Assembly: GCF_015291705.1 (NCBI RefSeq)
Contig: NZ_CP030050.1
Coordinates: 1,860,001-1,924,000, forward strand
From: Bradyrhizobium arachidis
Lineage (GTDB): Bacteria; Pseudomonadota; Alphaproteobacteria; Rhizobiales; Xanthobacteraceae
DNA: 64,000 nt
Direction: 5' to 3'
In this document: piece by piece, positions 8,903 to 18,870 of the stretch
Numbering within the stretch: position 1 is the first letter of the stretch
Layout of the letters: every line of letters starts with the position of its first letter
The notes under the pieces: model-generated
What the model saw: the letters and a program-made list of their open reading frames with translations, nothing else
Databases searched by the model: none
Told to the model about the DNA's origin: nothing
Made by a program: the position numbers and the translations under genes

Positions 8903-10038
8903 ACCATGTGCGAAACGCTCCACACCTGAGCGAGCAGGAAGGGGGGCTTAAGGTCGACGAAAGGCTTCTGATCTTCCACTCATGTCTTTCATTTTTGCGT
9001 CCAGCCACCAAACCGGGTCTTTAAAGACAACCAGCCTAAGAAAAGGAGCTCAGAGAGGCCAGAGAGTGGCGTTCGACGCTGGCCTGATCAACTACTAACA
9101 GTGGTGATTGATCAGGACCATGAATCTTGGCCAGAGCGAATCGTGTCGCTTACGCGGACCAACGCATGACGATGCACCTTCAAACAGTTTGGTCAGAAGC
9201 TGCAATATGTCACCTTCGGCGGCTCTGTCGCGGCGCGCGCGGCCAAATTACTTGTGTCTGAAATCCTTCGAGCCCGAGGTGACTCAGGTATCCACGTGCT
9301 TGGCGGCAAAGCGCGGCTAGATCGGCGGCGCTGAAATAACAGGTGGGTAGGCGGATATACCAAGCCGCCATGATCCCGGATCCTGTACTGCCGAGTCTTA
9401 GCCATCGAGGCCATCCTCGTCCCGGTGTCTTCGCCCAACACAGAGGACGGTGCAACGATCAGGGGCTGTTCGCGACCTTGAACGAGACACCACTTAAAGA
9501 AGGAGCATCTGTTTGTTTTCTAAAAGTGCCGTCAATCCCAAAGCGGTGCAGACTAGCGCATCGGTGTTGCCGACACTCCCGGAATCTCGGCGCATGGCAC
9601 CTATGATACGCGCAGTCGCCACGATTCATAATGTCGTGCTAGCGCGAATGCCTAGGCGCTAGCTGAATTACGAAGCGCGTTCGTTTCACGGTGAGCCATT
9701 TCTGGCAGCGCGGCCATGATCTCGTGTCGGGCAGAGAATTTCGCTGAACTTGTTCGCTCGACCTCGCAGAAGGCATAAGGGGCCGCCGGTCGTGCGCATG
9801 GAAATCGTTGCTGTAGGCCCGAGTGCCTGGTCCGAAACCGAACGCGTTCGGTGTCACGAACCGGCCAAGCAGCCTCCAATCTCGACTTTAATCAGACAAT
9901 TGCCGGCGATTCCTCTGATTGGAACTGGCCCAGAGCGTGCATCGTGAAAGATGGGAGCCCATCTGAGTCTCGCAACATGACGGCAGTTGGGGGGGAGCGT
10001 TCAAATCGAGTGTATCTGACATTAGGTTCGGAGACTGT
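8903..10038. other. Long intergenic region between the divergent PurF-like operon and the carbamoyltransferase gene
   Basis: I see no convincing gene in this stretch. It holds an inverted repeat with 8-bp arms (CTGATCAA at 9084-9091, TTGATCAG at 9108-9115, 16-bp spacer), a perfect 16-bp palindrome ACCGAACGCGTTCGGT at 9837-9852, and a weaker -24/-12-like sequence TGGCCCAGAGCGTGCA at 9926-9941 in front of the carbamoyltransferase gene. No nod box was recognised. Confidence 0.5.
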
Positions 10039-11700
10039 ATGCGAATCTGCGGTATCAAACTGACTCATGATGGAGCAGTCGCCCTTGTCGAGGACGGAAG
10101 GCTGGTCTTTTGTGTGGAGCAGGAAAAGCGGGACAATAATCCGCGATATCAAAAACTCCACAATCTCGATGCGGTTGTTATCGCCTTGGCAGAACACGGT
10201 TTGGATCCGCGGGACGTTGACCGGTTCGTCATCGATGGATGGTGGGGCGAGAGTGAGTCACAATTTCAGGTTCTCAGCGGGACTGCATCCATTACCCTTA
10301 AAGGGGCGCCGTATGTTGAGGGCGATGCCGACGGCCTCCTCATAGCGCACGACGGCGCTGGGCTGATCCTCAAGGGAAGCGCCTTCCCTTATAAAAGCTA
10401 TCCGCATGTTACAGGTCATGTGGCTTCCGCTTATTGTACCAGTCCTTTCGCCAAGGCCGGGCAACCCGCGTTCTGTCTGGTTTGGGACGGCGCCTCCTTT
10501 CCACGGCTCTACCATGTAGAACGCCACGCAGCCAGGTTCGTCGAGTGCCTCTTTCCGCTGATCGGGCATGCTTATGCTGCCGCAGGCTATCACTTCGGAC
10601 CATACAAGCAGGCTAACCGGATCAAGTGGGACCTCGGTGTTGCGGGCAAGTTGATGGCCTACATTGCGCTCGGTTCGGTCGATGAAAGCATCGTCGAGGT
10701 GTTTCAGGAGCTCTATGAAAAGCACTTTAGCATGTTCACGGAGCCAGTCGGTCGTTGCAGCGAGGACGCCGCGCTTGAGCCTGTCCATGCGTTCTTCGAT
10801 GCCTGCGTGTTACGGTTAAAGGCCAAAGCCCCCGCAGATGTGCTTGCATCCTTTCATTGCTTTCAAGAGCGTCTGCTCGTTAGCAAACTGGCGAGTGCTG
10901 TACAGAGACATTCGAGGCTTCCCGCGCGCAATCTGTGCATAGTCGGTGGCTGCGGTCTCAACATAAAATGGAATAGTGCTCTACGAGCTGCCGGCTTGTT
11001 CGATGCTATCTGGGTGCCACCCTTTCCGAATGACAGTGGCTCGGCAATAGGTGCTGCTTGCTCCGCATTGGCGGCGGACCAAGGTTTTGTACCATTGGAA
11101 TGGTCCGTCTATAGTGGTCCAGCCGTGGAACGAGGCGACATGCCGCCCGGATGGGGCGGCTCACCATGCAGCATGCGTGAACTTGCAACCATCCTCGCCA
11201 GCAACAAACCCGTGATTTTTCTTGCCGGCCGCGCGGAGCTTGGACCTCGGGCTCTCGGTAGCAGAAGCATACTGGCCGCGGCGACATCGCCGCAAATGAA
11301 GGACCGTCTCAACGACATCAAACTTCGCGAGCACTTCCGGCCTGTAGCGCCAATATGCCTGGAGGATCGGGCGCCGGATATTTTTAATCCCGGAACGCCA
11401 GACCCTTACATGCTTTTCGAGCACCTAACACGAGCAGAATGGCGGGATAAGATCCCCGCTGTTGTGCATCTGGACGGATCTGCGCGATTGCAGACCATTT
11501 GCAGGACCTCTCGGCACAAGATCGCCGAACTTCTCGTCGAATACGAAGGCCTCACAGGCATTCCGCTACTATGTAACACCAGCGCCAATCACAATGGACG
11601 CGGTTTTTTCCCGAATGCGGCATCTGCCTGCCAGTGGAGCCGTGTTGACCACGTGTGGTGCGATGGCATGCTGTGGACGAGACGCGAGGGCGGCGACTGA
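10039..11700 (+). CDS. NodU/CmcH/TobZ-family O-carbamoyltransferase
   Basis: 553 residues, the length of rhizobial NodU and of antibiotic carbamoyltransferases. The N-terminal Kae1-like domain starts MRICGIKLTHDGAVALVEDG and holds the metal-binding HxxxH pair His123/His127 in PHVTGHVASAY; the C-terminal YrdC-like part follows, with the conserved GPRALGSRSI and HFRPVAP motifs. These enzymes transfer carbamoyl from carbamoyl phosphate via carbamoyl-AMP to a hydroxyl group of a sugar or secondary metabolite. NodU modifies Nod factor, but I see no nod box and no nodulation neighbours, and the closest genes encode a PurF-like operon read the other way. So the substrate may be Nod factor or another small molecule. 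A weak sigma-54-like site lies 98 bp upstream. Confidence 0.82.
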   Translation: MRICGIKLTHDGAVALVEDGRLVFCVEQEKRDNNPRYQKLHNLDAVVIALAEHGLDPRDVDRFVIDGWWGESESQFQVLSGTASITLKGAPYVEGDADGLLIAHDGAGLILKGSAFPYKSYPHVTGHVASAYCTSPFAKAGQPAFCLVWDGASFPRLYHVERHAARFVECLFPLIGHAYAAAGYHFGPYKQANRIKWDLGVAGKLMAYIALGSVDESIVEVFQELYEKHFSMFTEPVGRCSEDAALEPVHAFFDACVLRLKAKAPADVLASFHCFQERLLVSKLASAVQRHSRLPARNLCIVGGCGLNIKWNSALRAAGLFDAIWVPPFPNDSGSAIGAACSALAADQGFVPLEWSVYSGPAVERGDMPPGWGGSPCSMRELATILASNKPVIFLAGRAELGPRALGSRSILAAATSPQMKDRLNDIKLREHFRPVAPICLEDRAPDIFNPGTPDPYMLFEHLTRAEWRDKIPAVVHLDGSARLQTICRTSRHKIAELLVEYEGLTGIPLLCNTSANHNGRGFFPNAASACQWSRVDHVWCDGMLWTRREGGD

Positions 11701-11888
11701 GCGCTGGTCAACGGCATCTTTCTGTGGACGTGAGATTTGAAAACGGAACGCCGACCGTTCAGAGCCATTTTGGCGGCGGATAGTTCTCATCCAGCCCACG
11801 CAGACATCCCCAGGTATACCCTCTCTTTCCGAGGACCCCGATGACCGTGAACGGACCGCGGCGAATGTTGGACGTCTGAGCCGATAGA

Positions 11889-11984
11889 TGTCGTCGATCG
11901 GCGACGTTCGACGATGTCGGCGAAAGGTGACATTTTTGATTGTCAGCGAATGGCGACATATGTTAATGTAAGCGAACGCTGACA
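11889..11984. promoter_or_regulatory. Four HipB-type operators with 26-bp period
   Basis: Four 18-bp units with TGTC/GACA arms begin at 11889, 11915, 11941 and 11967, each exactly 26 bp after the last. Units: TGTCGTCGATCGGCGACG, TGTCGGCGAAAGGTGACA, TGTCAGCGAATGGCGACA, TGTAAGCGAACGCTGACA. The last ends 12 bp before the hipB start, so binding should cover the promoter. HipB proteins bind spaced palindromic operators in front of hipBA; autoregulation is inferred by analogy. Confidence 0.8.
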
Positions 11985-11996
11985 TTCGGGGTTCCC

Positions 11997-12284
11997 ATGC
12001 TTACACGTACCGCAGCCGATCTTGGCGCCGTCATCCGCGACCGGCGCAAACGCCTCAAGCTCGATCAGTCGACGCTGGCCAAAAAGGTTGGTGTCAGTCG
12101 CCAATGGCTCATTGAAGTCGAGCATGGACATCCGCGCGCAGAACTCGGGCTAATCCTCCGCGTCCTCGATGCTCTCGGCATTAAGCTCGATGCAGACAGC
12201 AATCCCTCCGCGGCCCGCGGCGTCCCGAAAACCGCCGTCGATCTGGACGCCATCGTGGCGAAAGCCAAAAAAGGCAAGCCTTAA
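11997..12284 (+). CDS. hipB: HipB-type antitoxin, XRE family DNA-binding protein
   Basis: 95 residues with a helix-turn-helix of the Cro/C1 type (IRDRRKRLKLDQSTLAKKVG, then VSRQWLIEVEHGHPRAELG, about residues 11-50) and a short Ala/Lys-rich tail. It is the DNA-binding antitoxin partner of the kinase encoded next; the stop and the next start overlap as TAATG. HipB represses the operon and neutralises HipA. Four regularly spaced operators end 12 bp upstream of its ATG. The ribosome-binding site is weak (GGGG just upstream). Confidence 0.88.
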   Translation: MLTRTAADLGAVIRDRRKRLKLDQSTLAKKVGVSRQWLIEVEHGHPRAELGLILRVLDALGIKLDADSNPSAARGVPKTAVDLDAIVAKAKKGKP

Positions 12285-13564
12285 TGGCCGAGCTCATTGC
12301 ACTCTTGGACGGCAACGAAGTCGGTCGTGTCCGAAGTGATGCACGCGGCCGGCTGACCTTTGTCTATGACAATGCATGGCGCAACGCTGAGGGAGCCTAT
12401 CCTCTCTCGCTTTCGATGCCGCTTGCCGCTGAGGAGCATGGTCCAGCCGCCATTCAGGCCTTCCTGTGGGGGCTGCTTCCCGCCAATGAGCAGGTGCTCG
12501 AGCGTTGGGCCATGAAATTTCAGGTATCAGCGCGCAACGTGTTTGCTCTCATCTCGAACGTCGGTCAGGATTGCGCAGGCGCCGTTCAGTTTGTCACGCC
12601 CGATCGACTGGAGGCCCTGAAAACGGGCCGAGATGACAAGATCGAATGGCTTGACGAGCCGGAAACAGCAAACCGGCTTCAAGCCTTACGAGAGGATCAT
12701 GCTGCCTGGCGTCTGCCCGGCGATACGGGTCAATTCAGCCTTGCGGGCGCCCAGCCTAAAACTGCTCTTGTCCTCAAAGACGGCAAATGGGGCATTCCGT
12801 CCGGCCGCATACCGACCACCCACATTTTGAAACCGCCGACAGGCCACTTCGATGGTCACGCCGAGAACGAGCATATCTGCCTGCGGCTCGCGCGAGAACT
12901 CGGGCTGCCGGCCGCTGAAACCAAGGTGATGCGCTTCGAAAAGGAAATCGCAATCGTCGTTGAACGCTACGACCGGCAAGTTAGTGGGAACGACATCATT
13001 CGGGTTCACCAGGAAGATATTTGCCAGGCCATGGGCATCCTGCCGACCAAGAAATACCAGAACGAGGGAGGACCAACGTCTGCTGACGTGATCGAGCTCT
13101 TACGGACATACTCGACGGACCGCGACGCTGACCTTGAGACGTTCGTCAGCGCTTTGGGCTTCAACTGGCTCATTGGCGGTTCCGACGCTCACGCCAAGAA
13201 CTATTCCTTGCTTTTGGCTAGCGGCCCGCACGTACGGCTTGCGCCGCTCTACGACATAGCTAGCATTCTTCCTTACGATCACGTCGACCCGCGGAAGGTT
13301 AAGCTCGCCATGAAAGTCGGGGGCGAGTACAAGCTCGACCAAATTGGCTTGCGTCAATGGCAGAAGTTCTCGCGCGAAACGCGGGCTGATGCGGATGTGG
13401 TCACTGCTACTCTTATCTCCATGGCTGGGCAGATCCCCGACCTCGTTAACGACACCCGCGCGCGCGCGCAAAAGGAGGGATTGGAGAACGCCGTTATCGA
13501 GCGATTGGCAGCGGCTTTGACCAAACGAGCTCAGGACTGCGAACGCGTTCTGAAGGGAACCTAA
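12284..13564 (+). CDS. hipA: HipA-type serine/threonine kinase toxin
   Basis: 426 residues, close to E. coli HipA. The N-terminal HipA domain contains YPLSLSMPL; the activation loop region is FSLAGAQPKTAL (near residue 150), which holds the family's autophosphorylated Ser position; the catalytic Asp301 is in GGSDAHAKNYS and the metal-binding Asp324 is in PLYDIAS. HipA phosphorylates glutamyl-tRNA synthetase in E. coli and causes growth arrest and persistence; the target here may differ. All key residues appear intact, so the toxin is probably active. It overlaps hipB by one base and ends just before a degenerate region. Confidence 0.9.
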   Translation: MAELIALLDGNEVGRVRSDARGRLTFVYDNAWRNAEGAYPLSLSMPLAAEEHGPAAIQAFLWGLLPANEQVLERWAMKFQVSARNVFALISNVGQDCAGAVQFVTPDRLEALKTGRDDKIEWLDEPETANRLQALREDHAAWRLPGDTGQFSLAGAQPKTALVLKDGKWGIPSGRIPTTHILKPPTGHFDGHAENEHICLRLARELGLPAAETKVMRFEKEIAIVVERYDRQVSGNDIIRVHQEDICQAMGILPTKKYQNEGGPTSADVIELLRTYSTDRDADLETFVSALGFNWLIGGSDAHAKNYSLLLASGPHVRLAPLYDIASILPYDHVDPRKVKLAMKVGGEYKLDQIGLRQWQKFSRETRADADVVTATLISMAGQIPDLVNDTRARAQKEGLENAVIERLAAALTKRAQDCERVLKGT

Positions 13565-13765
13565 TTTTGGGGGCTAGCAGATCGATCCGCACGGGCAGCA
13601 CCAGCCGCGGCATGTTGATCGTCGGCCTCGGCATCGATGTCGACAGCGCGATCATCGCGCCCATGATGGCGTCGGTGGCACCGGCGCCGGAATTGCCGGA
13701 CCGCGATCATCGGCGCGCCGATGATCAGCAGCGGCAGCAACACCAAGCCGGCGCCAGCCATGACA
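13565..13765 (-). pseudogene. Fragment of a small membrane protein gene
   Basis: On the minus strand an ATG at about 13762 gives MAGAGLVLLPLLIIGAPMIA, a hydrophobic helix, then a one-base frame change leads to a plausible continuation (NSGAGATDAIMGAMIALSTS and onward to the hipA stop). I do not recognise the protein. The fragment ends abruptly at the hipA gene, so it appears to have been cut when the hip locus or its flank arrived. Confidence 0.35.
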
Positions 13766-14055
13766 TGCCTCCGTATTGGCCTGATAGCTCTGGGGAGGCT
13801 GATACGGCCCGCACTTGAGATACTCAAGAACGGGCTGAGTCTCGCTATTAGGGACCCGCTTTCCGAACATCCAAATAGGCCGAACCCAGGACAAAAGCGA
13901 TGTTCGGGAGGCTTGGGAAACTCTGGGAGCGATCTCGACGCGACATGACACGACATGAGGTCGCTTTCGGAAGATCATTGCAATTCGGGCGCAGCAACTA
14001 TACGCACCACCTCCTAAAAGTACTGAGCTTTTTAGGATTCGCCTGACCAACTTTT

Positions 14056-14128
14056 GGGGCGTAGCCAAGCGGTAAGGCAGCGGATTTTGATCGCCATTCG
14101 GAGGTTCGATCCCTCCCGCCCCAGCCAG
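14056..14128 (+). pseudogene. Damaged tRNA-Gln(TTG) gene, probable attachment-site copy
   Basis: The sequence folds as tRNA-Gln: acceptor TGGGGCG pairs with CGCCCCA, discriminator G and encoded CCA follow, the D-arm is GCCAAGCGGTAAGGC and the T-arm GGAGG-TTCGATC-CCTCC. The anticodon is TTG in the loop TTTTGAT. However the anticodon stem reads GCGGA on the 5' side and only CGC on the 3' side: two bases of the usual TCCGC are missing, leaving three pairs. This is probably non-functional and is best read as an att-site duplicate left by the integrase encoded about 90 bp downstream. Confidence 0.75.
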
Positions 14129-14215
14129 ACCGGCCGCCAGGCCTGAAATCGCTCACAAAATCGGCCTAGCTGGGGCGCTGATGCACAGCGCTGCGACACA
14201 TGTCTGCTGCACAGA

Positions 14216-15666
14216 GTGTCGTCCCCGATGGCTGTCCACATCTTTCGCCGTGAAGCAACCTACTATTGGCGGCGGCGAACCCCCATTGCCCTTGCCAAGG
14301 TTATCTGTCGTCCGCATGTTTTTATGAGCTTGAGGACAACCAGCCTCGTTCTAGCTCGGAGGCTCGCGTCCAAGTTGGACGGGATATTCGAAGACGCCGC
14401 AATGCTCGCAGAAGAGGCCAGACTAGATCTGTCGCAAGCCCAGCTTGATGGGATGTTGCGGTCTGTCGTGACCAAACATCTTGGCAAGCTCGAACGGGTT
14501 GCCGCGGCTGCCAAGAGCTTCGAAGGGTTCGACCCTGACAAGGGCTATGCTTGAGGACAAACGGGCGCTGTGGACCTACCGGCTCCTCCTCCGTTCGCGG
14601 CGCGACCGCGCTCGACAAAATTGATCTGTCGAAGTTGAGGGTGAAAGGAAAGAGTAAGCGGGCACGAAACGCCCGGCCAAAGCTCGAAATCGATAAACTG
14701 AAAGCCGTTTTTGCGACGCCGCCCTTCAATAATTGCGCTGGATGGGATCGCCTGACCGAGCCCAGCATCGAGAATGTCCCGGTCATATTTCACTGCGCTC
14801 TCTACTTTGTGCCTATCTTGATCTACTATACAGGCTGCCGACGCGAGGAGCTTTGCGGCTTGATGGTCGACGATGTCATCGTTGACAACGGCAATATTCC
14901 GTATCTTCACATCGCCAAGAATGCGCGCAGACGCATTAAAAACGACCAGTCTCAGCGCAACATTCCTTTGCATCCGGAAGTGCTCCGGCTCAATTTCCTT
15001 CAGTATCTCCGGGCCATCAAGGCTCTCGGATACGGCCTATTGTTCCCTGATCTGTTTTCGCCCTCTAGTCGTTCGCCTCTTGGTGATCGCTTCTATAAGG
15101 AGTTCAAGCCCATTCTGCAGGCAGCCGGCGTCAACGAAAAAGGATTGGGTGCTCACGCAGTTCGGCATCTGTTTGGCGCTCAACTCAAAAAGAGAATGGT
15201 CACTGAAGAAGAGCGCGCCGATCTGCTTGGTCACGGCGGTGAATCGGAGACATCTGAGCGCTATTGTGAGCCTCACGAAGTCGCCACCCTGATGCAGTTT
15301 GTGATGAAATTACCAGTCATCACGGCAGATTTGGAACCGCAGGACATTCACCTTTTACCTTGGGTAGCCGAACGGCAGGTTGCGCCGTTCTCGCAGCCCT
15401 CACGTTCGAAAAGCGCCGGTGCGACTATTTTGTCTCGCGAGCGACATCTCCAGGACGCCGTGATTCTCGACGTTTCTCAGGTGACGCAGGCTAGTTCAGA
15501 AAGCTGCTCGGTCAGACTCATAGCCGATGAGGCCCGGGTCTGCGCCCCTCTGCTGTATGCCGCTCACAGCGACCATCGCGCCGTAGAAGCACCCAAGTAC
15601 GACGGCGACAGCTCTCAGCAGACGGTAAATCCGCGTCTCGGAAAGACGGAAGGGAAAAACCCATAG
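14216..15666 (+). pseudogene. Tyrosine recombinase/integrase, frameshifted and internally deleted
   Basis: The N-terminal part (14216-14554, 112 residues) contains FRREATYYWRRRTP and the alpha-helical SAM-like region ending FDPDKGYA. A one-base shift near 14551 is followed in the next frame by EDKRALWTYRLL, then sequence is missing before the catalytic domain resumes in frame 1 (14600-15300). Catalytic residues are visible there: Arg in TGCRREEL, His-x-x-Arg in HAVRHLF, His/Gly in LLGHGG and Tyr in SERYCEP. The C-terminal tail after 15370 looks unrelated and adventitious. The gene adjoins a tRNA-Gln remnant, the usual site for such integrases, so a mobile island once inserted here. Confidence 0.8.
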
Positions 15667-15813
15667 TTAAGCTTAGGTCCGTCCGGGCACCGTGTCGAGG
15701 ATTCTGCCCAGGCTGATCGAAAGCCATTAACCGGCAGAACCATCGATGGCGCGCCGCACCGCGGGGATACTGCGCCATGCTCCTGCTTCGTGGGGTCGTT
15801 GCTATCTAAGGCT

Positions 15814-18800
15814 TCACATATTCGGTCGCCCGCGAAGCCGTTCGTAGACCTCGCGCATCAGCTGTTCAGAAGCCAGACCCCGGAACACCGGATCATTCAT
15901 GATCTTATCGAAGATTTCCTCGTTTCCGTCCATGCGGTCGATGAAAAGGCCTTCGAGAAGCCTGTCGAACACTGGTTTGAAATTGTCGAGTGAATTGACC
16001 TTCGCTGCCGTTTGCAGGGTTTCGTTGTCAACTGCCGCCTCGGCAATCTGATCGAAAAAGAGTTGGTCGGCCTGTTTGAATTCAGTCCCGAACCGCTCAT
16101 TTAGCTTGTCCACCAATTTGGACAGCACCACGCTTTTGTCTTCCGCGCCTCGCGTTCCGACTTCTGTTGGACCCTTTAGTGGCTCGGCTTCACCCTCCTC
16201 CAGATCGATGCCGCCTTCGCTGATTTTTTGCAGTCGATAGAACCGGAGTGCGACCTCGTCCTCAAGTTCGTAGCCTGGCCCTTCCGCGCGGCGAGGCAAT
16301 TTCAGGAGAAGGAAGCGGGCATACGTGTAGAGCTTCTCAAGATCGGAGTCCTGATAAGGGATAATCTGCGCAAGGAAGGCATACAGATTCCGAAAGCTCA
16401 CAAGCTTGGATTTGAATGCTTTCTTGTCGGCGTCATTCAGTTGCCCGAAGCGAATGACGGCTTGATCGAGAAAGCCATTCAGTTGCTTGTGTTCACCGGC
16501 CGTGGGTTCGCGGCGGTTACGAAACCATATCTCGCAGAACTGGGTGATTTCAGGCTGGTTTATCACCGGAGAGGCTTCAAGCTCATGCTGGATTGCATAG
16601 AGCTGGTGGACATCCGGCATTTCGCCGATCTCGGTCGCCTCGTAATATGGCTTGAATGCCTTGAGGATTTCATCGCGTTCGTTGACAAAATCCAGCACGA
16701 AGGTGTCGTCCTTCCCTGCTGCTCGCCGGTTCAGACGCGAAAGGGTCTGAACGGCCTGAATGTGGTCAAGGCGTTTGTCGACATACATCGTGTGCAGCAG
16801 GGGCTGATCGAAACCCGTCTGGTATTTTTCGGCAACAATGAGCACCTGGTATTCTTCGCCGCTGAATTTCTCAGGCAACTCGGATTCGCGTATGCCGCCG
16901 TTCATGCCCACTTCGGTATAGGTTTTGCCCTCAAGCTCCGGGTCTTCGACTGTACCTGAGAAAGCCACCAACGTTTTTATGTCGGTATAGCCTTTTTCTA
17001 GGATGTATTTGTCTATCCCCTGCTTGTAGCGCACCGCATGAAGTCGCGAGCCGGTGACAACCATTGCTTTTGCACGACCGCCGATCTTGTGACGGGTGAA
17101 TGTACGAAAGTGCTCGACGATGACTTCGACTTTTTGACGGAGGTTGTGAGGGTGGAAGGCAAGGAATCTCGCGAGTGCCTTGGCCGCTTCTCGCTCCGGC
17201 ACTTCGGGGTCATCCGCCACTTCCTTCACGAGACCAAAATAGGCCTTGTAGGTGGTGTAGTTCGCCAGCACGTCCATAATAAAGCCTTCCTGGATGGCTT
17301 GGCGCATGCTGTAAAGGTGGAACGGCGATTTGCCATCGTCACCCGGTTCATCGAACAGGGCTTTGGTTTTGAACTTCGGTGTGGCGGTGAACGCGAAGTA
17401 GGAAAGATTCGGCTGCCGCGGACGTTTCGCCATCTCCCGCAGCATGTTCTCCCGTGCCTCCGGGGTAAGATCGCTGTCATCCTGGTCATCAAGAAGTTGC
17501 GCCGCGACGGCTGCTTCAATACCTTCCTTGTTGAGAATGCCCCGAAGTGCCTGGGCCGTTTCGCCAGCTGACGACGAATGAGCTTCATCGACGATGATCG
17601 CATAGCGCCGATTAGCTGAATCGATTGCTACCTGGTCGCCTTTCTTGCCAAGTGTCGCAATCGCGCCCGTGATGAACGGGAACTTCTGTATCGTCGAGAT
17701 AATGATCGGCACCCGGTTTGCGAGCGCCTTGGCGAGTTGTTGCGTGTCCTCGTCGATTTTCTCGACGACGCCTTTTTTGTGCTCGAATTGGTAGATGGTA
17801 TCTTGTAGCTGCTGGTCCAATACGAGCCGGTCCGTGATGACGACCACTGTATCGAACACCTTCTGATCCTTGACGTCGTGCAGTCCTGCCAAATGATGCG
17901 CGAGCCAGGCGATCGAGTTCGACTTGCCAGAACCGGCCGAATGCTGGATCAGGTAATTACGCCCCGAGCTATTGGCCTGAGCGTGATCAACGAGCCTACG
18001 AACAACCGCAAGCTGGTGATAGCGCGGGAAGATCATTGTCTCCTTACGCACTGTCCGCACACCTTTGTCGGTGCGGATTTGGCGTTCATCGATCTGCAGG
18101 TGGACAAACCGCGCGAGAATATCCAGCAGGCTTTCACGGGTGAGCGCTTCTTCCCACAGATAGGCGGTCCGATAATTGCCGCCTTCGCCTGGAGGGTTGC
18201 CCGCGCCGTTGCAATAACCCCGATTGAAGGGAAGCCAGGCCGTGCTTCTGCCTTCAAGTTTGGTGGTCATAAACACAAGGTCAGGATCGACCGCGAAATG
18301 CACAAGGCTCCGCTCCTTGAAGCGGAAGAGTGTAAGGCGTGGATCACGATTACTGGCGTATTGATGCTTGGCGTGCTCGACGTTCTGGCCTGTCATCGGG
18401 TTTTTTAGTTCTGCCGTGACAACCGGAATGCCGTTGACCGCCAGAACCACGTCGACACTTTGTTCGGTGTCCGGGTTGAACTTCACCTGCCGTGTGATCG
18501 TGAGGATGTTCTGCTCGTACGCCGCGATAGTATCAGGATTCATTCCGCTCGCGGGCTTGAACGCGGCCATCTGAAAGGTCGTGCCGAAGCATTTGAAGCC
18601 ATGGCGAAGAACGTGCAGGCTGCCCTTTGTTGTCAGCTCCTTGTTCAGTGCATCGAGTAAGGTCGCTTCGGCGGCATCGCGCTGGATGTCAGATAGCTTC
18701 TGCCATTTCTTGGGTTGGGAAGTCTTGATGTATTCGACCACGTCGGCGGGGAATAGGCCGAGCGTAGTGGCAAAAGTTTCCGGCTTGCGTTTATCGTAAC

Positions 18801-18870
18801 CGCGCGCGAGCAACTCCAGTTCAATGGCGTCCTCGAAGCGCAACTCGCTGTGTTTGCTTCGGCTGCTCAT
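15814..18870 (-). CDS. hsdR: Type I restriction endonuclease subunit R
   Basis: 1018 residues. The N-terminal nuclease domain includes the PD-(D/E)xK core seen as IPVVTAELKNP; the SF2 motor follows with Walker A HSAGSGKSNS near residue 315, DEAH in IIVDEAHSSS, FAFTATPK, and helicase motif VI in TLSRLNRRAAGK. The C-terminal region is helical and binds the methylase. HsdR cuts DNA far from unmethylated target sites after ATP-driven translocation. The start overlaps the end of hsdS by 4 bases, and it is the last gene of a five-gene leftward operon. Intact by length and motifs. Confidence 0.92.
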   Translation of the reverse strand: MSSRSKHSELRFEDAIELELLARGYDKRKPETFATTLGLFPADVVEYIKTSQPKKWQKLSDIQRDAAEATLLDALNKELTTKGSLHVLRHGFKCFGTTFQMAAFKPASGMNPDTIAAYEQNILTITRQVKFNPDTEQSVDVVLAVNGIPVVTAELKNPMTGQNVEHAKHQYASNRDPRLTLFRFKERSLVHFAVDPDLVFMTTKLEGRSTAWLPFNRGYCNGAGNPPGEGGNYRTAYLWEEALTRESLLDILARFVHLQIDERQIRTDKGVRTVRKETMIFPRYHQLAVVRRLVDHAQANSSGRNYLIQHSAGSGKSNSIAWLAHHLAGLHDVKDQKVFDTVVVITDRLVLDQQLQDTIYQFEHKKGVVEKIDEDTQQLAKALANRVPIIISTIQKFPFITGAIATLGKKGDQVAIDSANRRYAIIVDEAHSSSAGETAQALRGILNKEGIEAAVAAQLLDDQDDSDLTPEARENMLREMAKRPRQPNLSYFAFTATPKFKTKALFDEPGDDGKSPFHLYSMRQAIQEGFIMDVLANYTTYKAYFGLVKEVADDPEVPEREAAKALARFLAFHPHNLRQKVEVIVEHFRTFTRHKIGGRAKAMVVTGSRLHAVRYKQGIDKYILEKGYTDIKTLVAFSGTVEDPELEGKTYTEVGMNGGIRESELPEKFSGEEYQVLIVAEKYQTGFDQPLLHTMYVDKRLDHIQAVQTLSRLNRRAAGKDDTFVLDFVNERDEILKAFKPYYEATEIGEMPDVHQLYAIQHELEASPVINQPEITQFCEIWFRNRREPTAGEHKQLNGFLDQAVIRFGQLNDADKKAFKSKLVSFRNLYAFLAQIIPYQDSDLEKLYTYARFLLLKLPRRAEGPGYELEDEVALRFYRLQKISEGGIDLEEGEAEPLKGPTEVGTRGAEDKSVVLSKLVDKLNERFGTEFKQADQLFFDQIAEAAVDNETLQTAAKVNSLDNFKPVFDRLLEGLFIDRMDGNEEIFDKIMNDPVFRGLASEQLMREVYERLRGRPNM

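Noticed and set aside
9850..9867. Possible NifA site TGT-N10-CCA in front of the carbamoyltransferase gene
   Set aside because: The second half-site is CCA, not ACA; a one-mismatch match in 1.3 kb of DNA is not informative.
10039..11700. Naming the carbamoyltransferase nodU
   Set aside because: The family fits, but no nod box or nodulation genes lie nearby and similar enzymes modify other molecules, so a symbol would overstate the evidence.
16228..16959. Long plus-strand reading frame inside hsdR
   Set aside because: It lies antisense to a well-supported gene and shows no domain; it is a shadow of hsdR codon use.
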